Source: Tidjanibacter sp. (lineage in GTDB: Bacteria; Bacteroidota; Bacteroidia; Bacteroidales; Rikenellaceae). Taken from it: a stretch of DNA of 64,000 nt. The first letter of the stretch is position 1, and the number at the start of each line of letters is the position of its first letter. The position numbers were made by a program, and so were the translations under genes. Of this stretch, positions 26,811 to 36,163 are shown piece by piece. The DNA lies in assembly GCA_017936005.1 (NCBI GenBank), contig JAGBGK010000058.1, positions 18,851 through 82,850 on the forward strand. Direction: 5' to 3'. The notes below the pieces were generated by a model. That model searched no databases. It was not told the DNA's origin and saw nothing but the letters and a program-made list of their open reading frames with translations.

Positions 26811-27467
26811 ATGAATACCACAAAAAACTCGGCAAAATCAAACGAAAAAATGGCCCTTTCCGATGCGGATGTTTCGGTGTCGGATGGTGTTGTGTCTATG
26901 TCGGGTGAGAATAAGACGCTCCACCCTCATCCCACCACCGAGTGGTATGTGATGAGGGTAACCTATCAGAGGGAGCTGGTGGCCCAGAGATTGCTCGACG
27001 GAATGGGGGTGAAAAGTTTTGTGCCGACAATGAAGGTCAAAAGGCGCAAATCGGGGGGAGGTACCTATTGGCGAGAGGAGGCCAAAGTGCATAACTACAT
27101 CTTCGTCTATGCCACTCTACCCGACATCCAAAACATCAAAACCACCAAAATAACCTATCTGCGCTATATGATGGGCAAGGGTGACGATGGACACCCGGTG
27201 CCGCAGTATGTACCCCAGAAACAGATGGAGGACTTTATGGCAGTATGTCGTAGCGAGGGTGCAACATATTTGGACACGGAGATCGACCTCCGCAAAGGCG
27301 ACAGGGTGCGTATTGTGGGTGGCCCTCTGAAAGGCGTTGAGGGTGTGTACACCAAAACAAGCGGACGGCACGAGCGCCGAGTGGTGGTTCGCATTGAGGG
27401 TGTGGCCGCAGTGGCTACCATTGCCTTCCCCGCCTCCGAGGTGGAAAAACTAGAAAAAGAGAATTAG
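26811..27467 (+). CDS. UpxY-family transcription antiterminator (NusG paralogue)
   Basis: A specialised NusG-like protein expected to keep RNA polymerase going through the long downstream operon. After an approximately 40-residue unstructured N-terminus, an NGN domain starts at EWYVMRVTYQRE and includes SFVPTMKVKRRK. A KOW motif follows near residues 158-180 (RKGDRVRIVGGPLKGVEGVY). It is 218 residues from ATG 26811; a TTG at 26796 inside the leader hairpin is rejected. It is the first gene of the locus, as is usual for UpxY. No UpxZ-like partner lies next to it. Confidence 0.9.
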   Translation: MNTTKNSAKSNEKMALSDADVSVSDGVVSMSGENKTLHPHPTTEWYVMRVTYQRELVAQRLLDGMGVKSFVPTMKVKRRKSGGGTYWREEAKVHNYIFVYATLPDIQNIKTTKITYLRYMMGKGDDGHPVPQYVPQKQMEDFMAVCRSEGATYLDTEIDLRKGDRVRIVGGPLKGVEGVYTKTSGRHERRVVVRIEGVAAVATIAFPASEVEKLEKEN

Positions 27468-27495
27468 AAACAAGTAACCCAAAATAGCTTAGATT

Positions 27496-28689
27496 ATGTC
27501 GTTGTGCATGATTATAGTGCCAGCTTTGGCCGCATTTATTGCAACAATTTGGTTTCAGCCTCACGTATTACGCATTGCAAAAGAAAAAAACATTGTGGAT
27601 AATCCGAATGCGAGAAAATTGCAACGTGTTCCAATTCCTATGATGGGTGGGGTGGCTGTTGTTTTTGGGTTATTAGTTGGCATGATCACTTTTAGCTTAT
27701 TTGGAGATTTTGATGATATGCTGGCAGTACTTGTCTGCATGACAATTATGATGTTTGTCGGGATGATAGATGACATTATTGGATTATCTTTCAAAACGCG
27801 TTTTTTTGTGGAAATTTTGTTGGTTTCTGCGTTGATTGTTTCGACAGGTAATCAGATTAATAATTTCCATGGACTGTGGGGGATAACTATTGTTCCCGAT
27901 TGGGTTTCTGTGCCTCTAACCATATTTGCTTGTGTGGGTATTATCAATGCGGTGAATTTGATAGATGGCGTGGATGGATACTCGTCAGGCTATTGTGTAA
28001 TGGCATGCCTGTATTTTGGCTATGTTTTTTGGAAGTTAGGTGATGTACATATGGTCGTCTTGTCTGCGATTACAATTGGGTCCTTGTTACCGTTCTTTTT
28101 TTGTAATGTTTTTGGAAAGCACTCCAAGATGTTCATTGGCGATGCAGGAACTTTATCAATGGGAATTCTGATGTCGACCTTTGTGATGAATATGCTCACT
28201 GCAACCACAGATTCGACTGCTGTGGCCGACAATTTGGGCCTTATTCCCCTTTCGTTGGCAATTATGAGTGTACCCATTTTCGATACGTTGCGAGTTATGG
28301 GGTCGCGCATTCTTAGAGGAACCTCGCCATTTAAGCCCGACAAAACACATCTCCATCACGCATTTATCGACCTTGGATTCTCGCATATTGGTACAACATT
28401 CTCGATTTTGTGTCTCAATTCATTTGTGGTTTTATGTTGGTTTATTGCTTATAAGTTGGGAGTCTCAGTAGATGTGCAACTCTACATAGTAATAGCTTTG
28501 GGCACCATTATAGCTTTCGTATTCTACTGGTTTGTTCAATACAATATCCGTAAGAATACCCGCATTTTTAGGGTGTTGAAGATTGTAGGACGAGCCACAC
28601 ATTTGGAGCGCAAAGGTATTTGGGAAGTGTTGCAGAAATGGCTTGACCGCAAATCGACTCCCAAAGAAGAAAAAGAAAATGTGGCATAG
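27496..28689 (+). CDS. WecA/TagO-type undecaprenyl-phosphate sugar-1-phosphate transferase
   Basis: A polytopic inner-membrane enzyme of the MraY/WecA family that starts the repeat unit on undecaprenyl phosphate, most often with GlcNAc-1-phosphate. Family motifs are VDNPNARKLQ near the N-terminus, MIDDIIGLSFKTRF, NLIDGVDG and MFIGDAGTLSMG, with about ten hydrophobic segments. The 397-residue length is normal. The C-terminus is cytoplasmic and charged. A KPDKTHLHHAFIDLG histidine motif supports WecA/TagO rather than MraY. It follows upxY by 28 nt. Confidence 0.9.
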   Translation: MSLCMIIVPALAAFIATIWFQPHVLRIAKEKNIVDNPNARKLQRVPIPMMGGVAVVFGLLVGMITFSLFGDFDDMLAVLVCMTIMMFVGMIDDIIGLSFKTRFFVEILLVSALIVSTGNQINNFHGLWGITIVPDWVSVPLTIFACVGIINAVNLIDGVDGYSSGYCVMACLYFGYVFWKLGDVHMVVLSAITIGSLLPFFFCNVFGKHSKMFIGDAGTLSMGILMSTFVMNMLTATTDSTAVADNLGLIPLSLAIMSVPIFDTLRVMGSRILRGTSPFKPDKTHLHHAFIDLGFSHIGTTFSILCLNSFVVLCWFIAYKLGVSVDVQLYIVIALGTIIAFVFYWFVQYNIRKNTRIFRVLKIVGRATHLERKGIWEVLQKWLDRKSTPKEEKENVA

Positions 28690-28694
28690 TTGTT

Positions 28695-29129
28695 ATGGCA
28701 GCGATAAAAATTGTTGAGGGAGAGGTGTTTGTGGACCGCAGAGGGGAGATACTCTCGGTCAATAGTCTTGACTTTGCGGAGATTAAGCGAAGCTATACCA
28801 TTACTAACGCCGACACAGAGATTATTCGTGGTTGGCACGGACATCAGGACGAAAAGAAGTGGTTTTGGTGTCTAAGGGGTGGTTTTACGGGCGCTTTTGT
28901 GGAAATAGATGATTGGAACAATCCCAGCAAGGAACTAACACCACAGATTTACAATTTGCGTGCTAACCGAAGTCAAGTGATTTGTGTGCCCGAAGGGTAT
29001 GCAAATTGTTTCCGTGCTACTGAACCCGATTCGCTGTTGATGGTCTTTTCGAGCAAGACCTACCCTGAGTGCTTGTCGGATAGTTGGCGCTATGAGCCAA
29101 ACTATTGGTTCGATTGGAATGAGATTTAG
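28695..29129 (+). CDS. RmlC-like cupin, putative sugar epimerase/isomerase
   Basis: A 144-residue cupin related to dTDP-4-dehydrorhamnose 3,5-epimerase and WxcM-like sugar isomerases. The N-terminal DRRGE, the IRGWHGHQDEKKWFW stretch and the VCPEGYANCF-like loop (PEGYANCF) resemble RmlC, but it is shorter and lacks a clear copy of the full RmlC catalytic set. A true RmlC is present later in the locus, so this one probably acts on another nucleotide sugar. Its substrate cannot be told. It follows the WecA-like gene by 5 nt, and a 206-bp gap without a recognised feature follows. Confidence 0.65.
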   Translation: MAAIKIVEGEVFVDRRGEILSVNSLDFAEIKRSYTITNADTEIIRGWHGHQDEKKWFWCLRGGFTGAFVEIDDWNNPSKELTPQIYNLRANRSQVICVPEGYANCFRATEPDSLLMVFSSKTYPECLSDSWRYEPNYWFDWNEI

Positions 29130-29335
29130 AAGTTGATTAAAATTTAGTTACTTCATTCTTTTATAACTCTTTACGGCCATATCACTTTCTAATTCTCGTT
29201 ATATAGCCACCGCTATACGTCTCAAATCAGAAGGGGGGAATAGCAACACAATAGGCCATAAAATAATTTCGTAAACAAAGCAGCTTCTTAACACAACGGG
29301 AGTTCTGCGAAAATAGTGTAAAGGTAAGACAGACG

Positions 29336-30574
29336 ATGAAAATTGCAGTTGCGGGAACAGGATATGTGGGTTTGAGTATCGCCACGCTGTTGGCACAGCA
29401 CAACGAGGTGGTGGCTGTGGATGTGGTGGCCGAGAAGGTCGCCGCAATCAATGCTCGCAAAGCCCCAATCAAGGACGAGTACATCGAGAAGTATTTTGCC
29501 GAGAAGGAGCTCAATCTTCGAGCAACGCTGGATATGCAGGAGGCATATGCAGGGGCCGATTATGTGATTGTGGCGGTGCCTACCAACTACGATTCTCATA
29601 AGAACTTCTTCGATACAACTCTGGTAGAGAGGGTTGTTAGCGAGGTCGCCAACCACAATCCCCAAGCAGTCATCGTTATCAAATCTACCGTTCCGGTGGG
29701 CTACACCGAGAGCATCAGTAGAAAGTTTACGGAGAATACGATTCTCTTTTCGCCGGAGTTCCTCAGGGAGAGTAAGGCACTCTATGATAACCTACACCCC
29801 AGCCGAATCATTGTGGGATACCCCAAAGGCAATAGCGAGGCAGCAGAGGCGGCAGAGGAGTTTGCGGGATTGCTCCGTGAGGGTGCATTGAAGGAGGAGG
29901 TGCCCGTTATGTTGATGGGTACAACCGAGGCCGAGGCAGTGAAACTGTTTGCCAACACCTACCTTGCTCTGCGAGTGAGCTATTTTAACGAACTTGATAC
30001 CTACGCCGAGATTAAGGGATTGAACACAAAGGATATTATCGCCGGAGTGTGTCTGGACCCACGCATCGGCGACCACTACAATAATCCGTCGTTTGGCTAT
30101 GGGGGCTATTGCCTGCCAAAGGACACCAAACAGCTCCTTGCCAACTACGACGATGTGCCACAAAATATGATGACGGCCATTGTGGAGAGCAACCGTACGA
30201 GAAAGGACTTCATTGCCGACCAGGTACTTTCCAAAGCCGGATATTATGCGTATAGTGCCCAGAACGGCTACGATAGTTCCCAGGAGAGGGAGTGCATCAT
30301 CGGAGTGTATAGGCTGACAATGAAAACGGGGTCGGATAATTTCCGCCAGAGTGCCATACAGGGTGTTATGAAACGCATCAAGGCTAAGGGCGCAAAGGTT
30401 ATCATCTATGAGCCCACGCTCGAAGATGGCACCACATTCTTTGGCTCGGAGGTGGTGAACAACCTTGCAGAGTTCAAGGCTCGTTCGCAAGCCATCATTG
30501 CCAACCGCTACGAAGACGCGCTTGCCGATGTTGAGGAAAAGGTCTACACAAGGGACCTCTTCAAGCGCGATTAA
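29336..30574 (+). CDS. ugd: UDP-glucose 6-dehydrogenase
   Basis: A cytoplasmic enzyme that oxidises UDP-glucose to UDP-glucuronate with 2 NAD. It has the Rossmann motif GTGYVGLS (7-14), VPTNYD, the KSTVPVGYT strand, SPEFLRES, and the active-site motif [12 protein letters not shown] containing the catalytic cysteine. The 412-residue length is normal. Codon use resembles the housekeeping genes, not the AT-rich transferases further on. It indicates that the glycan contains glucuronic acid or a derivative. UDP-GlcNAc dehydrogenases are related, but the compact form here fits Ugd. Confidence 0.92.
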   Translation: MKIAVAGTGYVGLSIATLLAQHNEVVAVDVVAEKVAAINARKAPIKDEYIEKYFAEKELNLRATLDMQEAYAGADYVIVAVPTNYDSHKNFFDTTLVERVVSEVANHNPQAVIVIKSTVPVGYTESISRKFTENTILFSPEFLRESKALYDNLHPSRIIVGYPKGNSEAAEAAEEFAGLLREGALKEEVPVMLMGTTEAEAVKLFANTYLALRVSYFNELDTYAEIKGLNTKDIIAGVCLDPRIGDHYNNPSFGYGGYCLPKDTKQLLANYDDVPQNMMTAIVESNRTRKDFIADQVLSKAGYYAYSAQNGYDSSQERECIIGVYRLTMKTGSDNFRQSAIQGVMKRIKAKGAKVIIYEPTLEDGTTFFGSEVVNNLAEFKARSQAIIANRYEDALADVEEKVYTRDLFKRD

Positions 30575-30649
30575 TTGGGAACGATAGGGGGAGCGAGCCA
30601 TATAAAGGCTAATTTTTGAAAGAAAAACAAACCACATTAGATAGATTCT

Positions 30650-31903
30650 ATGAAGATACTTTGGCTTTCCAATTGTGAATTGACCACACAACCCACCGCT
30701 ACCACAGGCTCGTGGTTGCAGGCTATGTCGGCAGCACTCGCCGAGCGCGACGATGTGGAACTGTGCAATATCACAATTGGCCGTGTTAAGGCCATAACCC
30801 GCTGTGATTGCGGAAACATAAAACAGTGGCTCATTCCCAAAGGACATCTCAAAAATGGATTGCCCCACGGGGAGAAGTTGAACGGTTTGCTCAACTTGAT
30901 TGAGGAGATTGCTCCCGACTTGGTACACATTTGGGGTGTGGAACTTTTTTGGGGTCTGCTGACAGCACGTGGATATATCAAGTGTCCCACGTTGCTCGAA
31001 ATACAAGGCTTACGTTCCAAATGCGCCGATGTGTGGTATGGCGGTATGAGCCTCTCGGAGGTGATTGACAGTATCAACCCACGAGAGGTGCTTCTGTTCA
31101 AGAGAGGCATTGTTCGTAGACAACTCAGGGAGCGTCGTAAGGGTAAGCAGGAGAGAGAGATTATCGCCGCACATCGTCACATATCCGTGCCCTCGGATTG
31201 GGTGAAGGCCTGCATCGCTCCACACTGCGCAGAGGGTACCGCTGTTGTGCAGAGCCACCTGCCCGTGAGGAGGGCGTTTTTGGAGGCTGCCGAGTGGGAT
31301 AAACCATCCACGAAGAACGGAGTGGAACTACTGACCATATCCTCGGCTCCCATTCCATACAAGGGCATACACGTTGTGTTGAAGGCACTCTCGCTGCTCA
31401 AACAGAGGTGGCCCAATGTGCGCCTGACCATTGCCGGCGACTACGAGCAGCACCGTAAGGGGTTGAAAAAGAGCGGGTATGTCAGGCACCTGTTGAAGCA
31501 GATTAAGAGGCTCGGATTGGAGCAGAATGTTGTTCTCCCCGGAGCTCTGTCGGCCGAGCAACTTGCCGAGAGAATGCAGCAGAGCCACGCAATGATACAC
31601 TCCTCGTTTGTGGAGTCCTACTCGTTGGCTTTGGCCGAGTCGATGGTGGTTGGAGTACCCAATGTGGTGGCTTGGTCGGGTGCGATGCCCGAACTTTCCA
31701 CCGACAATAGGGATGCACTCTTCTATTCGCCCACGGACTACTGCAAGTGCGCTTGGCTTGTGGGACGACTTGTGGAGGATGCCGATTTGGCACAACGCCT
31801 ATCCTCGGAGGCTCGCTCTCGCGCACTGATGCGCAATGCAACCGCCGCTGTTGTTGACCACCAAGTGGACACATATAGGTGGGTGTTGGAGGGTAACCGT
31901 TGA
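30650..31903 (+). CDS. Glycosyltransferase, GT4-like
   Basis: A GT-B fold transferase of 417 residues. The N-terminal half has LVHIWGVELFWG and a long linker; the C-terminal half carries PYKGIHVVLKAL, LTIAGDYE and HSSFVESYSLALAESMVVGVP, the E-x7-E region of GT4. It is probably cytoplasmic or membrane-associated and adds one sugar of the repeat unit. Donor and linkage cannot be predicted. It lies 75 nt after ugd and 30 nt before the iron-sulfur protein. Confidence 0.85.
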   Translation: MKILWLSNCELTTQPTATTGSWLQAMSAALAERDDVELCNITIGRVKAITRCDCGNIKQWLIPKGHLKNGLPHGEKLNGLLNLIEEIAPDLVHIWGVELFWGLLTARGYIKCPTLLEIQGLRSKCADVWYGGMSLSEVIDSINPREVLLFKRGIVRRQLRERRKGKQEREIIAAHRHISVPSDWVKACIAPHCAEGTAVVQSHLPVRRAFLEAAEWDKPSTKNGVELLTISSAPIPYKGIHVVLKALSLLKQRWPNVRLTIAGDYEQHRKGLKKSGYVRHLLKQIKRLGLEQNVVLPGALSAEQLAERMQQSHAMIHSSFVESYSLALAESMVVGVPNVVAWSGAMPELSTDNRDALFYSPTDYCKCAWLVGRLVEDADLAQRLSSEARSRALMRNATAAVVDHQVDTYRWVLEGNR

Positions 31904-31933
31904 TAGCTAACAATACCTTGTAGCGAAAAGAGG

Positions 31934-33097
31934 ATGATTGAAATCACCAACAAGAGAGACTGCTGCGGATGTGAGGCCTGCAAACAGGTGTGCCCCAAGG
32001 GGTGCATTGAGTTGGTGGCCGACGTGGAGGGGTTTGCTTATCCACGGATAGATAAAACCGCCTGCGTCGATTGCGGACTATGTGAAAGGGTGTGCCCTAT
32101 GATTAATACCTGCAATCCCGTAGCTCCGTTGGTAACCTATGCTGCCAAAAATAAAAACGAAGCAACTCGCCACAACAGCTCCTCGGGAGGTGTGTTCACT
32201 CTGCTGGCCGAAAATGTTATAGCCCAAGGAGGAGTGGTGTTTGGTGCAAAGTTCAACGAAGAGTGGAGGGTGGTACACTCCTACGCAGAGTGCGTGGAGG
32301 AACTCTCTCAATTCAGAGGCAGTAAGTATGTACAAAGTTCCATTGGCGACAGCTACGCAAGGGTAGAAGAGTTCTTGAAAGAGGGGCGAAAGGTACTATT
32401 CTCCGGAACACCCTGTCAGGTGGCCGGACTGAAACACTTTTTGCGAAAGGATTATGACAATCTGCTTACCATTGAGATTGTGTGCCACGGAGTTCCAAGC
32501 CCTAAGGTGTGGGCCGACTATCTCGCAGAGGTGAGCCAAATGGACGGCACAAGAGAGAATATAACGGCCGTGTCGTTTAGGGACAAGACCAACGGATGGA
32601 AGAGGTATGATGTGCGAGTTGATTTCGCCTCACACAGCCGAGCAACGATCCATACCGACGACCCCTTTATGAAGGGATTTTTGAAAAACCTCACTCTGCG
32701 TCCGTCGTGCTACCATTGCGTTGCACGAGAGGGTAGAAGCGGAGCCGACATCGCACTTGCCGACTATTGGGGCGTGTGGAACATACACGAAGGCATTGAT
32801 GACGACGGGGGTGTGGGACTTGTTGTGGTCAACACCAACAAGGGTGCCGAGTGGTATGAAGGAGTACGAGCCGAAGTGGATGATAGGGTGTCGGACTACA
32901 CAAAGGCAGTGGCCTATAACCCGTGTATGATTAGGAGCGTGGAAGAACCCAAAGATAGGGCAGCTTTCTGGTATCTCTATGGTGGCCACAAGATGGCTGC
33001 TGTGGGAATGATGGAGAGGAGAATAAAACCCATTGTTGTCTATGCCTACCGATGCAAAGAGTGGGTGGGCAGACAACTGACAACGAAGAATAGATAG
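31934..33097 (+). CDS. FrhB-like iron-sulfur protein with N-terminal double ferredoxin domain
   Basis: Eight cysteines in two CxxCxxC...CP clusters (residues 10-55: CCGCEACKQVCP and CVDCGLCERVCP) indicate two 4Fe-4S centres. The remainder resembles the F420 hydrogenase/dehydrogenase beta-subunit family (SSGGVFTLLAENVI, FSGTPCQVAGLKHFL, VCHGVPSPKVW). Such proteins are common in capsule and exopolysaccharide loci directly beside a pyruvyl-transferase-like gene, as here (4 nt apart). Their reaction in these loci is not established. F420 itself is not expected, so the cofactor is probably a flavin (inference). Confidence 0.85.
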   Translation: MIEITNKRDCCGCEACKQVCPKGCIELVADVEGFAYPRIDKTACVDCGLCERVCPMINTCNPVAPLVTYAAKNKNEATRHNSSSGGVFTLLAENVIAQGGVVFGAKFNEEWRVVHSYAECVEELSQFRGSKYVQSSIGDSYARVEEFLKEGRKVLFSGTPCQVAGLKHFLRKDYDNLLTIEIVCHGVPSPKVWADYLAEVSQMDGTRENITAVSFRDKTNGWKRYDVRVDFASHSRATIHTDDPFMKGFLKNLTLRPSCYHCVAREGRSGADIALADYWGVWNIHEGIDDDGGVGLVVVNTNKGAEWYEGVRAEVDDRVSDYTKAVAYNPCMIRSVEEPKDRAAFWYLYGGHKMAAVGMMERRIKPIVVYAYRCKEWVGRQLTTKNR

Positions 33098-33101
33098 GGA
33101 T

Positions 33102-34223
33102 ATGAAGGTTGGTATTTTGACATTTCATTGGGCTACAAACTACGGGGCTGTGTTGCAGTGCTATGCCTTGCAGCAAACCCTCACAAGGCTCGGGATGGAT
33201 GTTGAGGTTATCAACTACAAACCTCGTAGGTATGACGATTCGCTGTACCGATTTTTCAAACAACACAAATATAAAAACCTCACCGAATACAGCACTCTCC
33301 GCAAAAAAGAGAGAGCGATAGGAGTGTTTAGGCGTAAGAATCTGAACCTTACACGTAGGGTGCACACCTGTGCCGAGATAGGCAAACTCGCCAAGAGGTA
33401 TGACCTGATAGTTTCTGGAAGTGATCAGGTGATGAACCCATCGTTTTTGATGTGGGGCGAGAGTAGCAAAAGGCGAAGCCCGAGCTATTTTTTGGGATTT
33501 CCGTATGAGGGTAGAAGAGTGGCCTATGCTGTGAGCTTCGGATGTGTGGAGTACCCACAAGAGGCACGTGAGCTGGCGATACATTATATGGGCGCATTTG
33601 ATGCCATAGGCGTGAGGGAAGATACGGGTGTGGCAATTGTAGAGTCGATGGGCCGCAGCGATGCTGTGGTGGTGCCCGACCCAACGATCCTGCTGCCGAG
33701 TGAGTACTACGACTCTCTGGCCACGGAGGGCGGTAGGAGAGGAGGTAGAGGTGTATATAGTGGCGATTATGCCTACTGCTTCTTCCTGCGTAATGAGGAG
33801 GAACGACGAGCGCAACTTGGAGCAGTGATGAGCGATAAAGGACTGCCGTTTGAGGAGTTGATGTGGAATAACGACGACGGCGACTACTCGATGCAGGGGT
33901 GGCTGTGTAAGATACGTAATGCGAAGTGCGTGCTGACCGACTCGTTCCACTGTATGGTGATGTGCCTGAAACTGCATAAACCCTTTGTGGTAATCACGGA
34001 AGTGGAGGGTAACGAGGGTATGAACGATAGGTTTTATAGCCTATTGAGCCGCCTGGGCCTTTCGGAACGTGTGGTGTATAAGAATGATATGTCACCCGCA
34101 TTGAACTCTTTGCCATCCATAGCAATAAGTTGGACGAGTGTGGATGCAACGCTGATATCCTACGCCACAAAGGGTATCAACTTTCTGAAAGAACAAATGT
34201 GTGAGCTGGCTGATTTTGACTAG
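33102..34223 (+). CDS. Polysaccharide pyruvyl transferase family protein
   Basis: A 373-residue protein beginning with the family signature GILTFHWATNYGAVLQCYALQQ; later DLIVSGSDQVMNP and LTDSFHCMVMCLKLHKPF are also typical. Established members move a pyruvate ketal from phosphoenolpyruvate onto a sugar of a lipid-linked repeat unit. It follows the FrhB-like gene by 4 nt, a pairing seen often. It suggests a pyruvylated residue in the glycan, though several family members have other or unknown roles. Confidence 0.88.
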   Translation: MKVGILTFHWATNYGAVLQCYALQQTLTRLGMDVEVINYKPRRYDDSLYRFFKQHKYKNLTEYSTLRKKERAIGVFRRKNLNLTRRVHTCAEIGKLAKRYDLIVSGSDQVMNPSFLMWGESSKRRSPSYFLGFPYEGRRVAYAVSFGCVEYPQEARELAIHYMGAFDAIGVREDTGVAIVESMGRSDAVVVPDPTILLPSEYYDSLATEGGRRGGRGVYSGDYAYCFFLRNEEERRAQLGAVMSDKGLPFEELMWNNDDGDYSMQGWLCKIRNAKCVLTDSFHCMVMCLKLHKPFVVITEVEGNEGMNDRFYSLLSRLGLSERVVYKNDMSPALNSLPSIAISWTSVDATLISYATKGINFLKEQMCELADFD

Positions 34224-34242
34224 ATAACAAAGAGATTGCAAT

Positions 34243-35382
34243 ATGGAATACAAGTATCACATTTTTTCACCGTATCGTGTTTGTCCACTGGGTGCACACG
34301 TAGACCATCAACATGGCCTAGTTATGGGTTTTGCCTTTGATAAGGGTGTTGATTTTTGGTTTAATCCCACAGATGACGGCATTGTAAGACTCAAAAGTTT
34401 GACCTTTCCCGGTGATGTAGAGTTTCCTATTGATGATCTCGTTAGGGTTAAGCAGGGTAATTGGGGCGATTATGCAAGGGGAGCAAAGTATGCTCTATCC
34501 AAAAGGTTTAAGTTGCGCAGAGGTGTGGAAGGTGTAATCAAAGGTTCTTTGCCCATTGGAGGTTTGTCTTCAAGTGCAGCTGTACTTGTTGCCTATGTGA
34601 TGGCATTTGCAAAAGCCAACGATATTGAGCTAACCAAAATGGAAACTATCCGTATAGCATCTGAAGCAGAGCGTGAGTATATCGGACTGAATAATGGAAT
34701 CCTTGACCAGGCAAGCATTGTGTTGAGTGAGAAGGATTCACTTCTTTTTCTTGATACCGCAACAGAAGAGTATAGGGTTATTCCCAAAAATCCTGCAATG
34801 CCCGAGTTTCATCTCGGAATCTTCTTCTCTGGACTCACTCGTTCTTTGGTGTCTAGCGATTATAATCTGAGGGTTAGCGAGTGTAAGGCTGCTGCGTGGA
34901 ATATGCTCGCATACAATAACCAACCTCTGAAAACTCTCGACAAGACCTTTCTCCGAGATGTCCCCCGCGAGGTGTTTGAAAAGACCAAGGAACGTATGCC
35001 TGCAAGGTTCGCACGACGTGCCGAACATTTCTACTCGGAGTATAAGCGTGTGAGAAAGGGAGTTACGGCTTGGGAGTCGGGCAATTTGGAACTCTTTGGA
35101 AAACTCTCATTCGAGTCGTGCGATAGCTCCATCCACAACTACGAGTGTGGCTCGCCCGAATTGATTGCCATCTACGATATTATGCGTGAGTTGGATGGCG
35201 TGTGGGGTGGCCGTTTTTCGGGAGCAGGCTTTAAGGGCGCCTGCATTGCCCTCGTGGACCCCACAAAGGAGGATAGCATACGAGAAAAACTCACCACCGA
35301 ATACCTCCGTCGCTTCCCAGAGTATGAGGGTACCTTTGAGGTGCACTTCTGCAAAACCGACGACGGAGCGAGGTTTGTGTAA
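34243..35382 (+). CDS. GHMP sugar kinase, galacturonokinase-like
   Basis: A 379-residue sugar-1-kinase of the galactokinase group. The N-terminal signature reads SPYRVCPLGAHVDHQHG (9-25) rather than the galactokinase type APGRVNLIGEHTDY; the SPYR-PLGAH-DHQ form is that of plant galacturonokinase (from memory). The ATP-binding motif PIGGLSSSAAV (104-114) and the C-terminal GRFSGAGFKGAC motif are intact. The next gene is a nucleotidyltransferase, so the pair may turn a free sugar or uronic acid into its nucleotide-activated form for the glycan (inference). Confidence 0.82.
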   Translation: MEYKYHIFSPYRVCPLGAHVDHQHGLVMGFAFDKGVDFWFNPTDDGIVRLKSLTFPGDVEFPIDDLVRVKQGNWGDYARGAKYALSKRFKLRRGVEGVIKGSLPIGGLSSSAAVLVAYVMAFAKANDIELTKMETIRIASEAEREYIGLNNGILDQASIVLSEKDSLLFLDTATEEYRVIPKNPAMPEFHLGIFFSGLTRSLVSSDYNLRVSECKAAAWNMLAYNNQPLKTLDKTFLRDVPREVFEKTKERMPARFARRAEHFYSEYKRVRKGVTAWESGNLELFGKLSFESCDSSIHNYECGSPELIAIYDIMRELDGVWGGRFSGAGFKGACIALVDPTKEDSIREKLTTEYLRRFPEYEGTFEVHFCKTDDGARFV

Positions 35383-35401
35383 TTCGAAATTCAAAATTGT
35401 C

Positions 35402-36136
35402 TTGAAAAACATTGTAATTGCAGCTGGATATGCAACCCGTTTGGGTGAGCTGACCAAGAACTTCCCCAAGCCACTGCTGAAAATAGGCGAGAACACTATC
35501 CTCGGTAGGATGCTTGACGATATAGATACTATTGCCGATATTGATGAGCATATCATTATCACCAACCACAAGTTTGCCCCTATCTTTGAGGAGTGGGCTG
35601 CTGAACAAAACTATTCCAAGCCGATAACTATTGTGGATGACGGCACCGAGACTAATGACACCCGTTTGGGGGCGGTGTGCGATCTGCTGTTTGCAATGGA
35701 GAAACTTGCGATTGACGATGATATGTTGGTTGTGGCAGCCGATAACCTACTGTTTTTCAGCTTTAAGGAGTTTGTGGATTTTGCGAAGGCAAAGGGTACA
35801 AGTTGCATTATGTGCCACCACCAACCATCGGTTGAGAAGTTACAGAGAACGGGCGTGATTGAGGTGGATGACGAGTGGAGAGTATTGGGAATGGAGGAGA
35901 AACCGTTGGTGCCTAAGAGCGAGTGGGCGGTGCCTCCGTTCTATATTTATTTGAAGAAAGACCTCGATTTGGTGCGAGGGTCGGTTGAGAATGGCTGTGG
36001 TAAGGATGCACCGGGTAACTTGGCGCACTATATGGTCGAACATACGACGATGCACGCTTGGCATATGACCGCCGGCCGCTTCGACATCGGTAGCCTCGAC
36101 ACCTACCACGAGGCCTGCAAGAAATTCGGAAAATAA
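35402..36136 (+). CDS. Sugar-1-phosphate nucleotidyltransferase
   Basis: A 244-residue NTP-transferase fold protein. NIVIAAGYATRLGELTKNFPKPLL is a variant of the usual GxGTRL...KPxL loop with Ala-Gly-Tyr-Ala before TRL; AADNLLFFSF resembles the DxxD/DN metal region, and EKP is present later (MEEKPLVPK). There is no ATG in range: the reading frame enters from within the upstream kinase gene, so the start is taken as TTG 35402, right before the first family-like residues and 19 nt after the kinase stop. It probably activates the sugar-1-phosphate made by that kinase. Confidence 0.82.
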   Translation: MKNIVIAAGYATRLGELTKNFPKPLLKIGENTILGRMLDDIDTIADIDEHIIITNHKFAPIFEEWAAEQNYSKPITIVDDGTETNDTRLGAVCDLLFAMEKLAIDDDMLVVAADNLLFFSFKEFVDFAKAKGTSCIMCHHQPSVEKLQRTGVIEVDDEWRVLGMEEKPLVPKSEWAVPPFYIYLKKDLDLVRGSVENGCGKDAPGNLAHYMVEHTTMHAWHMTAGRFDIGSLDTYHEACKKFGK

Positions 36137-36163
36137 AGAACGGGTAATGTAATAATAGAATGT

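Noticed and set aside
35165-35401. Long N-terminal extension of the nucleotidyltransferase
   Set aside because: The extension overlaps the kinase gene in another frame and has no family sequence; the domain begins at TTG 35402.
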